Shown here piece after piece: positions 1 to 11,015 of a stretch of DNA of 64,000 nucleotides. The notes under the pieces are model-generated. The model saw only the letters and a program-made list of their open reading frames with translations, was not told where the DNA came from and ran no database searches. Made by a program: the position numbers and the translations under genes. The DNA is from Azospirillum picis (GTDB lineage Bacteria > Pseudomonadota > Alphaproteobacteria > Azospirillales > Azospirillaceae), in contig NZ_JAGINO010000001.1 of NCBI RefSeq assembly GCF_017876115.1, positions 124,001 through 188,000 of the forward strand. Reading direction: 5' to 3'. The stretch's first letter is position 1; every line of letters begins with the position of its first letter.

Positions 1-208
1 GTGCGGATTCCTGGGCAACCTCGATGCCGAGCTGGACGCTGTCGACCGCCACGACGTTGAAGCCGCGCTTCTCCATGGCGCGGGCCAGCCGCGTGCGGAA
101 GGGGGCGTCGTCGTCGACGATCAGGAGGCTGCGGGTCACGTCACCGGTGAAGGTGAGTTTGATGGAATCACCCGTCAGCAGTTCATCGGTTGTTTTGATG
201 GTGTCCAC
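1..208 (-). CDS. regA: RegA/PrrA/ActR-type response regulator, N-terminal part (cut by window edge)
   Basis: Only the first 69 or so residues are inside the window. A receiver domain begins near residue 30 with SLLIVDDDAPFRTRLARAM, containing the acidic pocket of a response regulator. The start is taken as GTG at 206-208. It is preceded by a GAGG ribosome site that overlaps the stop of the upstream kinase, only 9 bases away. The partner kinase is RegB/PrrB-like, so this is most likely the cognate RegA/PrrA/ActR regulator, which in alphaproteobacteria controls redox-responsive genes for respiration, nitrogen fixation and carbon metabolism. The family call rests on the partner and the N-terminus; the DNA-binding domain lies outside the window. 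Confidence 0.75.
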   Translation of the reverse strand, partial: MDTIKTTDELLTGDSIKLTFTGDVTRSLLIVDDDAPFRTRLARAMEKRGFNVVAVDSVQLGIEVAQESA

Positions 209-217
209 CGCAAGACC

Positions 218-1588
218 TCATTTTCTGGCGTTGATCGTCTTCCAGCGCACGGAGATCCGCGCACCGCTGCCGCCCTGCATCTGCTGTCCGCCGGCGGGCG
301 GGTCGGCCGGCGGATTGTTGGCGTACTGCACCGACGCGCCGGTCTTCTCCAGCAGCGTCTGCGCGATGAAGATGCCAAGCCCCATGTGCCCGCCGCCGGT
401 CTGGCCCTTGGGGCCGGTGCGCTCGCCGCGCACCGACAGGTAGGGCTCGCCGATGCGGCCGAGCAGGTGGGGAGGAAAGCCGGGGCCGTCGTCCATCACG
501 GTCACGGTGATGCCGCGGCCGTCCCAGGCGGCGGCGACCGTGACCTTGCCGCGGGCGAACTGGTGGGCGTTCTGGATGAAGTTGCCCAGGCCGTGGATGA
601 TCTCCGGGCTGCGCCGCAGGAACGGCTCCTCGGCTTCGCCCACGGGATGCGGCTCCACCGCGAAGGCGATGTGGCCCAGCCGGTGCGGAGCGGCGGCGGC
701 CTCGATCAACGTCGTCAGCGGCAGCCGCTCGAAGGGGTCGCCGCCGTCGGCCTCCGGCTTGCGGGCGAGGTCGGCCAGGATCTCGCGGCAGCGCATCACC
801 TGGCTCTGCAGCAGCTCGACATCCTCGCAATACGGGCTGCCGGCCGGCAGGTCGCGGGCCAGTTCCTTCGCCACCACGGCGATGGTGCCGAGCGGCGATC
901 CCAGCTCGTGCGCGGCGGCCGCGGCCAGCGCGCCGAGCGCCCCCAGGCGCTGTTCGCGCGCCAGCGCCACCTGCGAGGCGGCGAGCGCGTCGGCGAAGCG
1001 CCGCGCTTCGGCGGCGACGCGGAAGACGTAGCCGGCGATGAAGACCGACGAGACTGAGAGCGACAGCCACACGCCGAAGGCATAGAGCGGCGCCATCGAG
1101 CGCACCGGCTCCTCCCACGGCAGCGGGAAGTGCCACAGCGCCAGGGCGGTCAGGCAGATCAGGTTCAGGCCGGTGAGCAGCACCGTGCTGTAGCGCGACA
1201 GGATGGCGGCGCCGACGGTCATCGGCGCCAGCAGCAGGATGGCGAAGGGGTTGCTCAGGCCGCCGGTCAGGTACAGCAGCAGCGTGAGCTGCAGCATGTC
1301 GTAGCTGAGATAGAGCGCGGCATCACGGTCGGCCAGCCGCAGCCGGCCGCCGCGTTGGGCCATGGCGACGACGTTGAGCAACGCGGACGCGCTGATGGCG
1401 GCAAGGGCCGGCCCCAGCGGCAGCGGGAATTCCAGGCCGAAATTGACGAAGGCGACGGCGGCGAACTGCCCGAGCACCGCGACCCAACGGATCAGGATCA
1501 GGGTGCGCAGCGTGATGCGGCCGTCGGGCTGCGACCATTGCGGCGGAGCCGGCAGGGCTCCCGGCAAGGCGTCGGTGAGCGTCACCAT
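218..1588 (-). CDS. regB: RegB/PrrB/ActS-type redox sensor histidine kinase
   Basis: A 456-residue membrane histidine kinase with about six hydrophobic segments between residues 28 and 190. The loop motif GGLSNPF (109-115) is the GGxxNPF quinone-binding signature of RegB/PrrB. The phospho-acceptor box AAAHELGSPLG has His227. Cys267 in VMRCREIL sits where the redox-active cysteine of RegB lies. A C-terminal ATPase domain with a DDGPGF G-box follows. Known role of the family: it senses the ubiquinone pool and phosphorylates RegA/PrrA. The regulator gene follows 9 bases downstream, so the two are cotranscribed. The start ATG at 1586-1588 gives the usual family length. It is divergent from the ABC exporter. 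Confidence 0.88.
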   Translation of the reverse strand: MVTLTDALPGALPAPPQWSQPDGRITLRTLILIRWVAVLGQFAAVAFVNFGLEFPLPLGPALAAISASALLNVVAMAQRGGRLRLADRDAALYLSYDMLQLTLLLYLTGGLSNPFAILLLAPMTVGAAILSRYSTVLLTGLNLICLTALALWHFPLPWEEPVRSMAPLYAFGVWLSLSVSSVFIAGYVFRVAAEARRFADALAASQVALAREQRLGALGALAAAAAHELGSPLGTIAVVAKELARDLPAGSPYCEDVELLQSQVMRCREILADLARKPEADGGDPFERLPLTTLIEAAAAPHRLGHIAFAVEPHPVGEAEEPFLRRSPEIIHGLGNFIQNAHQFARGKVTVAAAWDGRGITVTVMDDGPGFPPHLLGRIGEPYLSVRGERTGPKGQTGGGHMGLGIFIAQTLLEKTGASVQYANNPPADPPAGGQQMQGGSGARISVRWKTINARK

Positions 1589-1663
1589 GCCGCGCACTCC
1601 CCCTGGGCGGACTTGGCCGGTCGCCCCTGGCGGTTGCGGCGGGCGCCGCCATATTCTGTCCCC

Positions 1664-2515
1664 ATGACGCACCCGACCATCGCGCCCCCGACCATGACAG
1701 CCCGTCCCTCTCCCGATGCAAATCCGGCGACCGTGCCGCCCGCCATCCGGGTGGAGGGCCTGACCAAGCGGTTTCCGACGCCGGACCGCAGTTCGGTGAC
1801 GGCGGTCGACGGCATCGGGTTCACCGTGCCGCGCGGAGGCGTGACCGGCCTGCTGGGCGGTAACGGAGCCGGCAAGACCACCACCATCTCCATGCTGCTC
1901 GGGCTGCTGCTGCCGACGGCCGGGACGGTGGAGATCCTGGGCGTCGACATGGCGCGCCATCGGCATGCCGTGCTTCCGCGCATGAACTTCTCCTCCCCGT
2001 ACGTCGAGCTGCCCCATCGGCTGACGGTGCGGGAGAACCTTACCGTCTATGCCCATCTCTACGGTTTGACATGCGTCAAAAAGCGCGTCCGGGACTTGGC
2101 CGAGCATCTTGACCTGACGCGGTTTCTCGATCGCCCGTCGGGAGGCCTGTCGGCCGGGCAGAAAACGCGCGTGGCGCTGGCCAAGGCGCTGCTGAACGAG
2201 CCGGAGCTGCTGCTGCTCGACGAGCCGACGGCTTCGCTCGACCCGGACACCGCCGACTGGATCCGGACCTATCTCGAGCGCTACCGGACGCGCACCGGCG
2301 CCACCATCCTTCTGGCCTCCCACAACATGCTGGAGGTGGAGCGGCTGTGCGACGGCGTGCTGATGATGCGCCAGGGCCGGATCGTCGACCGTGGCGCGCC
2401 CGCGGCCCTGCTCGCCCGCTATGGCCGCAAGACGCTGGAGGAGGTCTTCCTCGACATCGCCCGCGCCGACGGCGACGCCGTGCCCGCCGGGGAGGCCGCC
2501 GATGCTGCCGAGTGA
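1664..2515 (+). CDS. ABC-2 type exporter, ATP-binding subunit
   Basis: A 283-residue ATPase with Walker A GGNGAGKT (about 65-72), signature LSAGQ (162-166) followed by KTRVALAKALL, and Walker B LLLLDEPT (183-190). It resembles the CcmA/NodI class that pairs with ABC-2 membrane proteins. The next gene overlaps its end by 14 bases and encodes such a permease, so the pair should form a homodimeric exporter. The substrate cannot be told from sequence; drugs, lipids or polysaccharide-related molecules are typical. The first 25 residues are low-complexity and poorly conserved-looking, so a start slightly downstream is possible. The gene is divergent from the regB-like kinase, with about 75 bases between the starts. 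Confidence 0.88.
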   Translation: MTHPTIAPPTMTARPSPDANPATVPPAIRVEGLTKRFPTPDRSSVTAVDGIGFTVPRGGVTGLLGGNGAGKTTTISMLLGLLLPTAGTVEILGVDMARHRHAVLPRMNFSSPYVELPHRLTVRENLTVYAHLYGLTCVKKRVRDLAEHLDLTRFLDRPSGGLSAGQKTRVALAKALLNEPELLLLDEPTASLDPDTADWIRTYLERYRTRTGATILLASHNMLEVERLCDGVLMMRQGRIVDRGAPAALLARYGRKTLEEVFLDIARADGDAVPAGEAADAAE

Positions 2516-3371
2516 CGCTGCCATTCCCCGGCGGCCCGCACCGCGACCGCCAGTCCCGCGTGCCGGATTCTCGCTGCGCCGGATCGGCGCGATGGTGCTG
2601 CGCTACTGGTATCTGCTGCGCGGTTCCTGGCCGCGCATCCTGGAACTGGCCTACTGGCCGACCATGCAGATGATCCTGTGGGGCTACATCAACCAGTTCA
2701 TGGCCTCGGGCACCGGCGGGGCCAGCGGCTGGGTGGCGCAGGGGGCGGGGGTTCTGGTCAGCGCTGTGCTGCTGTGGGATGTGCTGTTCCGCGGCCAGCT
2801 CGGCGTCTCGGTGTCCTTCCTGGAGGAGATGTGGTCGCGCAACCTCGGCCACCTGTTCGTCAGCCCGCTGCGCCCCGGCGAATGGGTGACGGCGCTGATG
2901 ACGATGAGCCTGCTGCGCACGCTGATCGGCGTGTTGCCGGCGGCGCTGCTGGCGATCCCCTTCTTCGGCTATTCCGTCTTCGCCCTGGGCCTGCCGCTGG
3001 CCGCCTTCTTCGTCAACCTGATCGTGCTCGGCTGGTCGCTGGGCCTGCTGGTCGTCGCCCTGATCCTGCGCTACGGCATGGGGGCGGAGGGGCTGGCCTG
3101 GATCGTCGTCTTCATGCTGGCCCCGGTCAGCGCCGTCTATTATCCGGTGTCGGTCCTGCCCGCCTGGCTCCAGCCGCTGTCGCGGGCGCTTCCCTCATCC
3201 CATGTCTTCGAGGGCATGCGGGCGCTGCTCTTCGAAGGCACGCTCCGCTGGGACCATCTGGCCTGGGCGTTCGGCCTGAACGCCGTCTACATGGCGCTCG
3301 GCATCGCGGTGTTCCTGCTCGCCTTCCGCCAGGCGCGGGTGCGCGGCGCGCTGCTGCAGACCGGAGAGTGA
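2502..3371 (+). CDS. ABC-2 type exporter, membrane subunit
   Basis: A 289-residue integral membrane protein with about six hydrophobic segments. One is the stretch LLRTLIGVLPAALLAIP; another holds the PVSVLPAWLQPLSRALP region typical of ABC-2 permeases, where the last loop before the final helix is conserved. The ATG at 2502 lies inside the end of the ATPase gene (14-base overlap), indicating translational coupling. The protein forms the channel of the exporter driven by the upstream ATPase. The gene ends 51 bases before the convergent cyclodeaminase-family gene. Confidence 0.85.
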   Translation: MLPSDAAIPRRPAPRPPVPRAGFSLRRIGAMVLRYWYLLRGSWPRILELAYWPTMQMILWGYINQFMASGTGGASGWVAQGAGVLVSAVLLWDVLFRGQLGVSVSFLEEMWSRNLGHLFVSPLRPGEWVTALMTMSLLRTLIGVLPAALLAIPFFGYSVFALGLPLAAFFVNLIVLGWSLGLLVVALILRYGMGAEGLAWIVVFMLAPVSAVYYPVSVLPAWLQPLSRALPSSHVFEGMRALLFEGTLRWDHLAWAFGLNAVYMALGIAVFLLAFRQARVRGALLQTGE

Positions 3372-3422
3372 GGCCTTCGCTCTTGCTGCCTCACGCCCCA
3401 CCGCCTCAGGCACGGGTGGCGG

Positions 3423-4325
3423 TCACCCCTGCCCCAGCGCGCAACGGGCCGCCGCGAGGTCCCAGGCGGCGCAGCCGACGCTCTTGAACAGGCGCGGGCG
3501 CCCCGCTTGCGCCTTGCCGTCGAGCGCATCGACCAGCGACCGCACCGCAGACCAGTCCACCCCGGCCTGGATCAGGTCGCCGGCCTCGTGGCGGGCGCCG
3601 GCCGGGTCGTCGACGAACAGGTCGCTGCCATGGACGGCGCCCGGCCCGAATTCCGCCATCTCCGGCTTGAAGGCGCCGACGCCGACCAGCAGGCGGCCGG
3701 GCCGCGGCGCCTCGTCATAGATCGGCACCAGGCTGGTGGTCAGCGCGATCACGACCTCGGCCGCCGGGTCGACCGGACCGCTCATCGGCCGCAGATCGAC
3801 CCCCTGCCCCGCCTGTCCGCTGCAAAAGGCCGCTGCGGTGTCCCGGCTGCGGCTGTGCATGTCGATGCGGATGCCGGGAAACAGCGAGGCGAGTGCCGCG
3901 ACGTGCCCGGCGGACTGCGTGCCGGTGCCGAGCAGCGCGACATGGCGCGGTGGCGCCTCCAGCAGCGTGCGGATGGCCAGCATCGACACCGCGGCGGTGC
4001 GGCGCGCCGTGACGGTCGGGCCGTCGAGGATCAGACGCGGGGCGCCGGTGGGCGCGTCGAAGACGCTGACCACGCCATGGATCGTCGGCAGCCCGCGGGA
4101 ACCGTTGGCCGGATTGACGTTGACCAGCTTGTGGATGGCGATGTCGGCCGCGGCGGCGGGCATCGACAGCAGGACGCCGCCCTCGGGGAGCGGCAGTACC
4201 TGGCGCTCCGGGCTGGTGATGCGCCCGGCGGCATAATCGCGGGCGGCGGCGTCCACCATGTCGCACAGCGCCGGGAACGGAAGGCGGGCGGCGGTCTGCT
4301 CGGCGGTCAGGACTGCGGGCGGCAT
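3423..4325 (-). CDS. Ornithine cyclodeaminase / mu-crystallin family protein (probable cyclic imino acid reductase)
   Basis: 300 residues of the OCD/mu-crystallin family. Visible marks are the substrate-side segment LLSMPAAAADIAIHKLVNV (about 70-88), the GPTVTARRTAAVSMLA helix, and a Rossmann dinucleotide motif VALLGTGTQSAGHVAAL. Members act as ornithine cyclodeaminase, alanine dehydrogenase or delta1-pyrroline/piperideine-2-carboxylate reductase. The sequence style (VNVNPANG, TGTQSAGH) favours the last. It is the final gene of a minus-strand run rnhB-ccrM-folB. It is separated from folB by 100 bases that carry a 14-bp triplicate repeat. The start MPPAVLT is chosen because upstream codons run into that repeat. 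Confidence 0.78.
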   Translation of the reverse strand: MPPAVLTAEQTAARLPFPALCDMVDAAARDYAAGRITSPERQVLPLPEGGVLLSMPAAAADIAIHKLVNVNPANGSRGLPTIHGVVSVFDAPTGAPRLILDGPTVTARRTAAVSMLAIRTLLEAPPRHVALLGTGTQSAGHVAALASLFPGIRIDMHSRSRDTAAAFCSGQAGQGVDLRPMSGPVDPAAEVVIALTTSLVPIYDEAPRPGRLLVGVGAFKPEMAEFGPGAVHGSDLFVDDPAGARHEAGDLIQAGVDWSAVRSLVDALDGKAQAGRPRLFKSVGCAAWDLAAARCALGQG

Positions 4326-4360
4326 CACGGCAAATCCCCTGCGGCTTCGGGCTTCGGTCG

Positions 4361-4402
4361 GGCCAAACGATCTGGGCCAAACGATCTGGGCCAAACGATC
4401 TG
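4361..4402. repeat. Three perfect tandem copies of a 14-bp unit
   Basis: The unit GGCCAAACGATCTG occurs at 4361-4374, 4375-4388 and 4389-4402 without a mismatch, and is followed by another GG. It lies between the folB stop and the cyclodeaminase-family start, about 36 bases upstream of that start codon. It could be a slippage-prone spacer, or iterated binding sites for a regulator of the downstream gene. Both readings are inference. Confidence 0.9.
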
Positions 4403-4425
4403 GGACGGGAAAATCCTGCAAGGGA

Positions 4426-4809
4426 TCAGGCGCGGGCGCGCTCGATCTCCACCCCGACGCTGGCGGCGTCCGGGAAGACGTCCAGCTTTTCCACCCGCAC
4501 CTTGGCCATCGTCACCCGCGCGTCGGCGAGGCAGCGGGCGGCGATGCGCTCGGCCAGCGTCTCCACCAGCGTGACGTGGCCCTGGTCCACCACGCCCTTG
4601 ACCACGGTGGCCATGTCCTCGCCGGTGACGCCGGGGGCGATCACCTCGAGGTCGAGGTTCAGGCGGATGCGCTGGGGCTTCAGCCGCTCGTGGGCATAGA
4701 CGCCGATCAGCGCGTCCATCACCAGGTCGCGGACGAAACAACGGGTGGACAGCGCCGCCGGGGCCGAACGCGGCACCGGGGCGGTGACGGTGGCGAAGAG
4801 CTTGTTCAT
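4426..4809 (-). CDS. folB: Dihydroneopterin aldolase
   Basis: 127 residues, the usual FolB length. The segment DALIGVYAHERLKPQRI carries the conserved glutamate that binds the pterin. The C-terminal VRVEKLDVFPDA carries the catalytic lysine. The enzyme cleaves 7,8-dihydroneopterin to 6-hydroxymethyl-dihydropterin and glycolaldehyde in folate synthesis. The start MNKLFATV is chosen by family length; an in-frame upstream extension adds 20 residues without conservation. The gene lies downstream of ccrM on the same strand, but no other folate genes are near. Confidence 0.85.
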   Translation of the reverse strand: MNKLFATVTAPVPRSAPAALSTRCFVRDLVMDALIGVYAHERLKPQRIRLNLDLEVIAPGVTGEDMATVVKGVVDQGHVTLVETLAERIAARCLADARVTMAKVRVEKLDVFPDAASVGVEIERARA

Positions 4810-4910
4810 GGACCAAACGCCTAACACGGCGACGCCGCCGCTGCCAAGCCACCGCCCCGCCCGCCGCATGCCGGAGGGACAGGGCTGGGGTGGAGCCAGC
4901 GCATCGCCGC

Positions 4911-6968
<2,058 letters not shown>

Positions 6969-6975
6969 TCAGGCC

Positions 6976-7482
<507 letters not shown>

Positions 7483-7584
7483 GCCGTGACGTCTGACGCC
7501 GGAAAGGATCGAGGGTCGCCCTGAGTCGGCGCCTGAATCACCGGCCGGCGGCGACGCTGCACCTGCACAAATCCGGGGATTTCG

Positions 7585-7625
7585 CTCCGCTCCGCCCGTC
7601 GAACGGGCGGAGGCGGTGTTTTTGT
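7585..7625 (+). terminator. Probable intrinsic terminator after the YchJ-like gene
   Basis: TCCGCCCGT (7591-7599) pairs with ACGGGCGGA (7603-7611) around a CGA loop, with further GC pairing outside a bulge. A run of five T starts at 7619. It is about 100 bases beyond the YchJ-like stop and upstream of the cold-shock gene. Confidence 0.55.
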
Positions 7626-7763
7626 TGTGCGCGTATGGGGGAATTGCGCAATCCCGATTGAATTATGGGGCGGAACAGATCATCCTTCGCTCGCCCGGTT
7701 CCGGCCCTCCCTCTTTGGGTAACGCCAGGAACCGGGTTTAACACGACAGATGAGACCATACTG

Positions 7764-8366
7764 ATGTTCGACCGTCCGCAGCGCTCCTCCTTCCGCGCTC
7801 CCGAGATCACCCAGCGCGACATCCGCGCCACCGTCAAGTGGTTCAACGCCACCAAGGGCTTCGGCTTCGTCACGCCCGACGACGGCACCCCGGATGCCTT
7901 CCTCCATTCCACGGTTCTGCAGTTCTGCGGACATGACAGCCTGCCCGAAGGCGCCACCATCACCTGCGACCTTTCCCGTGGTCCGAAGGGTCCGCAGGTT
8001 GCCACCATCCATGCGGTCGACACCTCGACCGCCGCTCCGAGCCGCCCGCGCGCCCCGCGCGAGCGTGATTCCTGGGGCAACGACGGCGGCTACGGCGGCG
8101 GCAGCTACGGTGGCGGCGGCGGCTACAGCCGCGGCGGTTACGACGATTCGGACAGCGGCGAAACCGTCGACGGCACGGTGAAGTGGTTCAACGTGTCGAA
8201 GGGCTTCGGCTTCATCGCCCCGTCCACCGGCGGCAAGGACATCTTCGTCCACATCCGTGCGCTGGAGCGTTCCGGCATCAGCGGACTGGACGACGGCGCG
8301 CAGGTCCGCGTGACCATCCGCCAGGGCGCCAAGGGTCCCGAGGCGCAGCGCATCGAGATGGCCTGA
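7764..8366 (+). CDS. Double cold-shock-domain protein
   Basis: 200 residues with two cold-shock domains, about 17-84 and 134-198. Each has the RNP1 core (KGFGFV and KGFGFI) and a second RNA-binding face (AFLHST and IFVHIR). They are joined by a glycine/tyrosine/serine-rich linker of about 40 residues (GGYGGGSYGGGGG). Two-CSD proteins are typical of alphaproteobacteria and bind single-stranded RNA or DNA as chaperones. The ATG at 7764 is used because the first CSD begins shortly after it; an open upstream extension is untranslated-leader-like. A strong terminator follows 25 bases after the stop, so the gene is a single transcription unit. Confidence 0.92.
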   Translation: MFDRPQRSSFRAPEITQRDIRATVKWFNATKGFGFVTPDDGTPDAFLHSTVLQFCGHDSLPEGATITCDLSRGPKGPQVATIHAVDTSTAAPSRPRAPRERDSWGNDGGYGGGSYGGGGGYSRGGYDDSDSGETVDGTVKWFNVSKGFGFIAPSTGGKDIFVHIRALERSGISGLDDGAQVRVTIRQGAKGPEAQRIEMA

Positions 8367-8390
8367 TCTCTCATCGGTCGTTGTGATGTG

Positions 8391-8426
8391 AAAAGGCCCC
8401 CGCTCCACCGGAGCGGGGGCCTTTTC
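8391..8426 (+). terminator. Strong, near-symmetrical intrinsic terminator
   Basis: Sixteen-base arms AAAAGGCCCCCGCTCC and GGAGCGGGGGCCTTTT around an ACC loop. A-rich and T-rich flanks let it act in both directions: it ends the cold-shock transcript and the convergent ABC importer operon. Confidence 0.92.
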
Positions 8427-8457
8427 ATTGGCCATCGGTCACGTCCCGGCCTTCCGG

Positions 8458-10176
8458 TCACGCTCCGTCGGCTGCGCCGCCCTCGGGCGCGTCCCAGTAA
8501 TGGCAGGCAACCCGGTGGCCGGGGGAAACCTCCTCCAGCGGCGGCATCGCCTGGGCGCAGAAATCTCGCGCCAGCGGGCAGCGCCGGCGCAGCGGGCAGC
8601 CGGCCGGCTGGGCCAAGCCGGAAGGCGCGTCGCCCTCCAAGGCCGGCCGCTCGCCCCTGGACGCCGCCAGCATCGCCCGGCTGTAGGGGTGCAGCGGCGC
8701 TGTGAGAAGGATTCCGGCGGCGGCGCTCTCAACCACATGTCCGGCCAGCAGGACGATGCCGCGGTCGGCATCGCGCAGCCCTTCGGCGAACTGCTCGGTC
8801 GCCACGACCAGCGACAGGCGGTGATGGTCGCGCACGACCCGCAGCGTGTCGAGGAAGCCGCTGCGCTCCTCCGCCGACAGGGTGGCGGCAGGCTCGTCGG
8901 CGACCAGCGCCCGCGGGCCGGAGAGCAGGGCACGGGCCAAGCCGGCACGGGCGGCTTCCGCCGCGGTCAGGCCGGCGGGCCAGCGCTCCGCGGTGCCGTC
9001 GGGCAGCCCCGCCGCCGCAAGCGCCTCGGCGATCCGGAGCGCGCGCTGGGACGCCGGGATGTCCGGACGAAGGCTTTCCAGCGCCACCGCGAACTGGGCG
9101 GCGATGGTCATCGAGGGGTCGAAGGACGCCGCCGGGTCGGGGAACAGCGGCTGCAGGTCACGCCGCGTGCGGCGCAGGCCGGCTTGGTCCGCCTCCGCCG
9201 CCGAGGCTGCCGGCACTGCGGCCGGCACCATGTCGCGGCCCATCCAGGCGACGCTGCCGGCGGTCGGCGGCGGCAGGCACAGCAGGGCGCGGGCCAGCGT
9301 GGCCTTGGCGCTGCCGGTTTCGCCCAGCAACGCGACCGTCTCGCCCGCCCGCAGGTCGAGGTCGACGCCGTGGAGCACGGTCAGCTCGCGCGGCTCGCCC
9401 TTGGGACCGGGGCTGAGCGGATAGGCCATGCCGACGGTCCTGGCGCGCAGCAGCGCCGATCCGGGCATCTCATGCCCGACCGGCGGCGATGCCGGCGCCG
9501 AGCGCTCCGGAGGCACTGCGCTGTCCGGGACCAGACGGCCGTGGCGCAGGCGCAGCACGCGGTCGGCCGGGCCGTCCACGCGGTCCTCGGGCCGGCCAGC
9601 GAGCAGCAGCGCCACCCCTTCGGCGCGCGCCCAGTCGGCCAGCCGGTGCAGCAGCCGCAGGCGCACCGTCGGGTCGAGCCCGGCGCACGGCGAGTCGGCC
9701 AGCAGCACCGCCGGCCCCACCGCGGCGGCCATGGCGAACAGGCAGGCCCAGCGCAGCGATTGCGAGATCTGTTCCGGCGGCAGGTCGAAGCGGCGGGCGG
9801 CGGCGGGGACGCCCATGCGGTCGAGCCCGTCGGCCATGCGGCGGAGCGCGCTGCGCAGGTCGATCCCGAGATGGTGGCCGACCACTTCCGCCACCTGCAG
9901 CGCCAGCGGCCGGCGCGGTGCGAGTTGTCCACCCTGGGCGATCAGCAGGCGGCGCCCGTCGACACGGGCACGCCCAGCGGCGTCCACCCCCGGCAGCGGC
10001 TGGTCGGCGAGCACCCCCAGCAGCGCGGTCTTGCCCGCGCCGGCGCCGCCGGTGACCGCCAGCACCTCTCCCCGCTCCACCTGCAGCGTGGCGCGGTCGA
10101 GCAGGACATGGTCCTCGACCATCAGCGTCAGCGCGTCGGTTTCCAACGGTGCGGCACGCGCGGTGATCAGATTCAT
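8458..10176 (-). CDS. Fused double ABC ATPase, peptide/nickel importer type, with degenerate catalytic motifs
   Basis: 572 residues containing two ABC domains. Domain 1 has an intact Walker A GGAGAGKT (43-50), but its Walker B reads LLADSP with Ser162 in place of the catalytic glutamate, and no LSGGQ is seen (SQSLRWA instead). Domain 2 has a damaged Walker A, GETGSAKA (285-292), in which the glycine before Lys and the Ser/Thr after it are alanine. Its Walker B, VADEP (Asp427, Glu428), is intact and its signature is again lost (LTAAEAARA). A Q-loop-like LQPLFPDPAASFDP and a C-terminal cysteine cluster CPLRRRCPLARDFC match OppD/OppF proteins. It overlaps the upstream permease gene by ATGA. It probably energises the two adjacent permeases, or may be losing function. 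Confidence 0.82.
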   Translation of the reverse strand: MNLITARAAPLETDALTLMVEDHVLLDRATLQVERGEVLAVTGGAGAGKTALLGVLADQPLPGVDAAGRARVDGRRLLIAQGGQLAPRRPLALQVAEVVGHHLGIDLRSALRRMADGLDRMGVPAAARRFDLPPEQISQSLRWACLFAMAAAVGPAVLLADSPCAGLDPTVRLRLLHRLADWARAEGVALLLAGRPEDRVDGPADRVLRLRHGRLVPDSAVPPERSAPASPPVGHEMPGSALLRARTVGMAYPLSPGPKGEPRELTVLHGVDLDLRAGETVALLGETGSAKATLARALLCLPPPTAGSVAWMGRDMVPAAVPAASAAEADQAGLRRTRRDLQPLFPDPAASFDPSMTIAAQFAVALESLRPDIPASQRALRIAEALAAAGLPDGTAERWPAGLTAAEAARAGLARALLSGPRALVADEPAATLSAEERSGFLDTLRVVRDHHRLSLVVATEQFAEGLRDADRGIVLLAGHVVESAAAGILLTAPLHPYSRAMLAASRGERPALEGDAPSGLAQPAGCPLRRRCPLARDFCAQAMPPLEEVSPGHRVACHYWDAPEGGAADGA

Positions 10177-11015
10177 GGCTTGCGGCTCCCCGCGACCGCG
10201 GCATCGGCGACGGCGCAGGCGCTCCACAGGGCCAGGGCCAGCAGCAAAGCCGGCGGCGCCAGCCCCAGCGGGTCGCCCAGCCGTGCCGCCAGCCCGACCG
10301 AGGCACCCCAGCTTCCCAGTGTCGGCGGCAGGCCGAGACCCAGCAGGCTGGCGAAGCTCTCAGCCGCGAGCACGCGCGGCAGCGCCAGCGTTGCGGCCGC
10401 CAGGAGGGGCCGCAAGGCGTTGGGAACCAGATGGCGGCGCATCACGGCCGGCTCGGGCAGGGCGGCGGCGCGGGCGGCGTTCAGGAATTCCGCCCGCGTC
10501 AGCGCCGAGATCTCGGCATGGGCGAGGACCGCCACCGCGGGCGCGGCGGTCGCGGCGGTGACCAGGGCGAGCGGCCACAACCCGCCGAACAGGCCGCCCG
10601 CCGCCGGCACGAGAAGGGCGAGCGGCAGGCCCGCCAGCCGCTCGGCGGCGGCGATCGACCGCCGCCGGGCCGGATCGCCGCGCAGCGCGCCGAGCAGGAA
10701 GGCCAGCAGCGCCCAGACGATGCCGGCCAGTCCGCCCAGCACCGCGGCGAGCAGGGCGAAGGACAGGCTGCCCCGCCCGTCGAGCAGGGCTGCGGCCACC
10801 GGGTCGGCATCGAGACGGCGGATGGTCGATCCGTCCGCCATCAGCGGCGCCGCCGCGCAGGCGAGGGTCAGGGCCGCCAGAACGGCTGCCCCCGAGAGGC
10901 CGCGCGCGAAGCCGCGCGGTGCCTGAGGCACCGTCGACGGCCCGCCCTGCGGCGGCTGCCTCACGGGGGAAAGCGGCGGTTGTTCGAAGTCGGCCATCGG
11001 GTCCCCGTCCTTCAT
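10173..11015 (-). CDS. DppC/OppC-like ABC importer permease
   Basis: 280 residues with several hydrophobic segments after residue 40. A coupling segment EFLNAARAAALPEPAVMRRH precedes LVPNALRPLLAAATL, the EAA-loop region of peptide-type permeases. Members form the channel with a DppB-like partner, encoded just upstream with an ATGA overlap at 11012-11015. The stop overlaps the ATPase start in the same way. The first 40 residues are proline-rich and weakly conserved-looking; MADFEQ at 10997 is an alternative start. Confidence 0.8.
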   Translation of the reverse strand: MKDGDPMADFEQPPLSPVRQPPQGGPSTVPQAPRGFARGLSGAAVLAALTLACAAAPLMADGSTIRRLDADPVAAALLDGRGSLSFALLAAVLGGLAGIVWALLAFLLGALRGDPARRRSIAAAERLAGLPLALLVPAAGGLFGGLWPLALVTAATAAPAVAVLAHAEISALTRAEFLNAARAAALPEPAVMRRHLVPNALRPLLAAATLALPRVLAAESFASLLGLGLPPTLGSWGASVGLAARLGDPLGLAPPALLLALALWSACAVADAAVAGSRKP

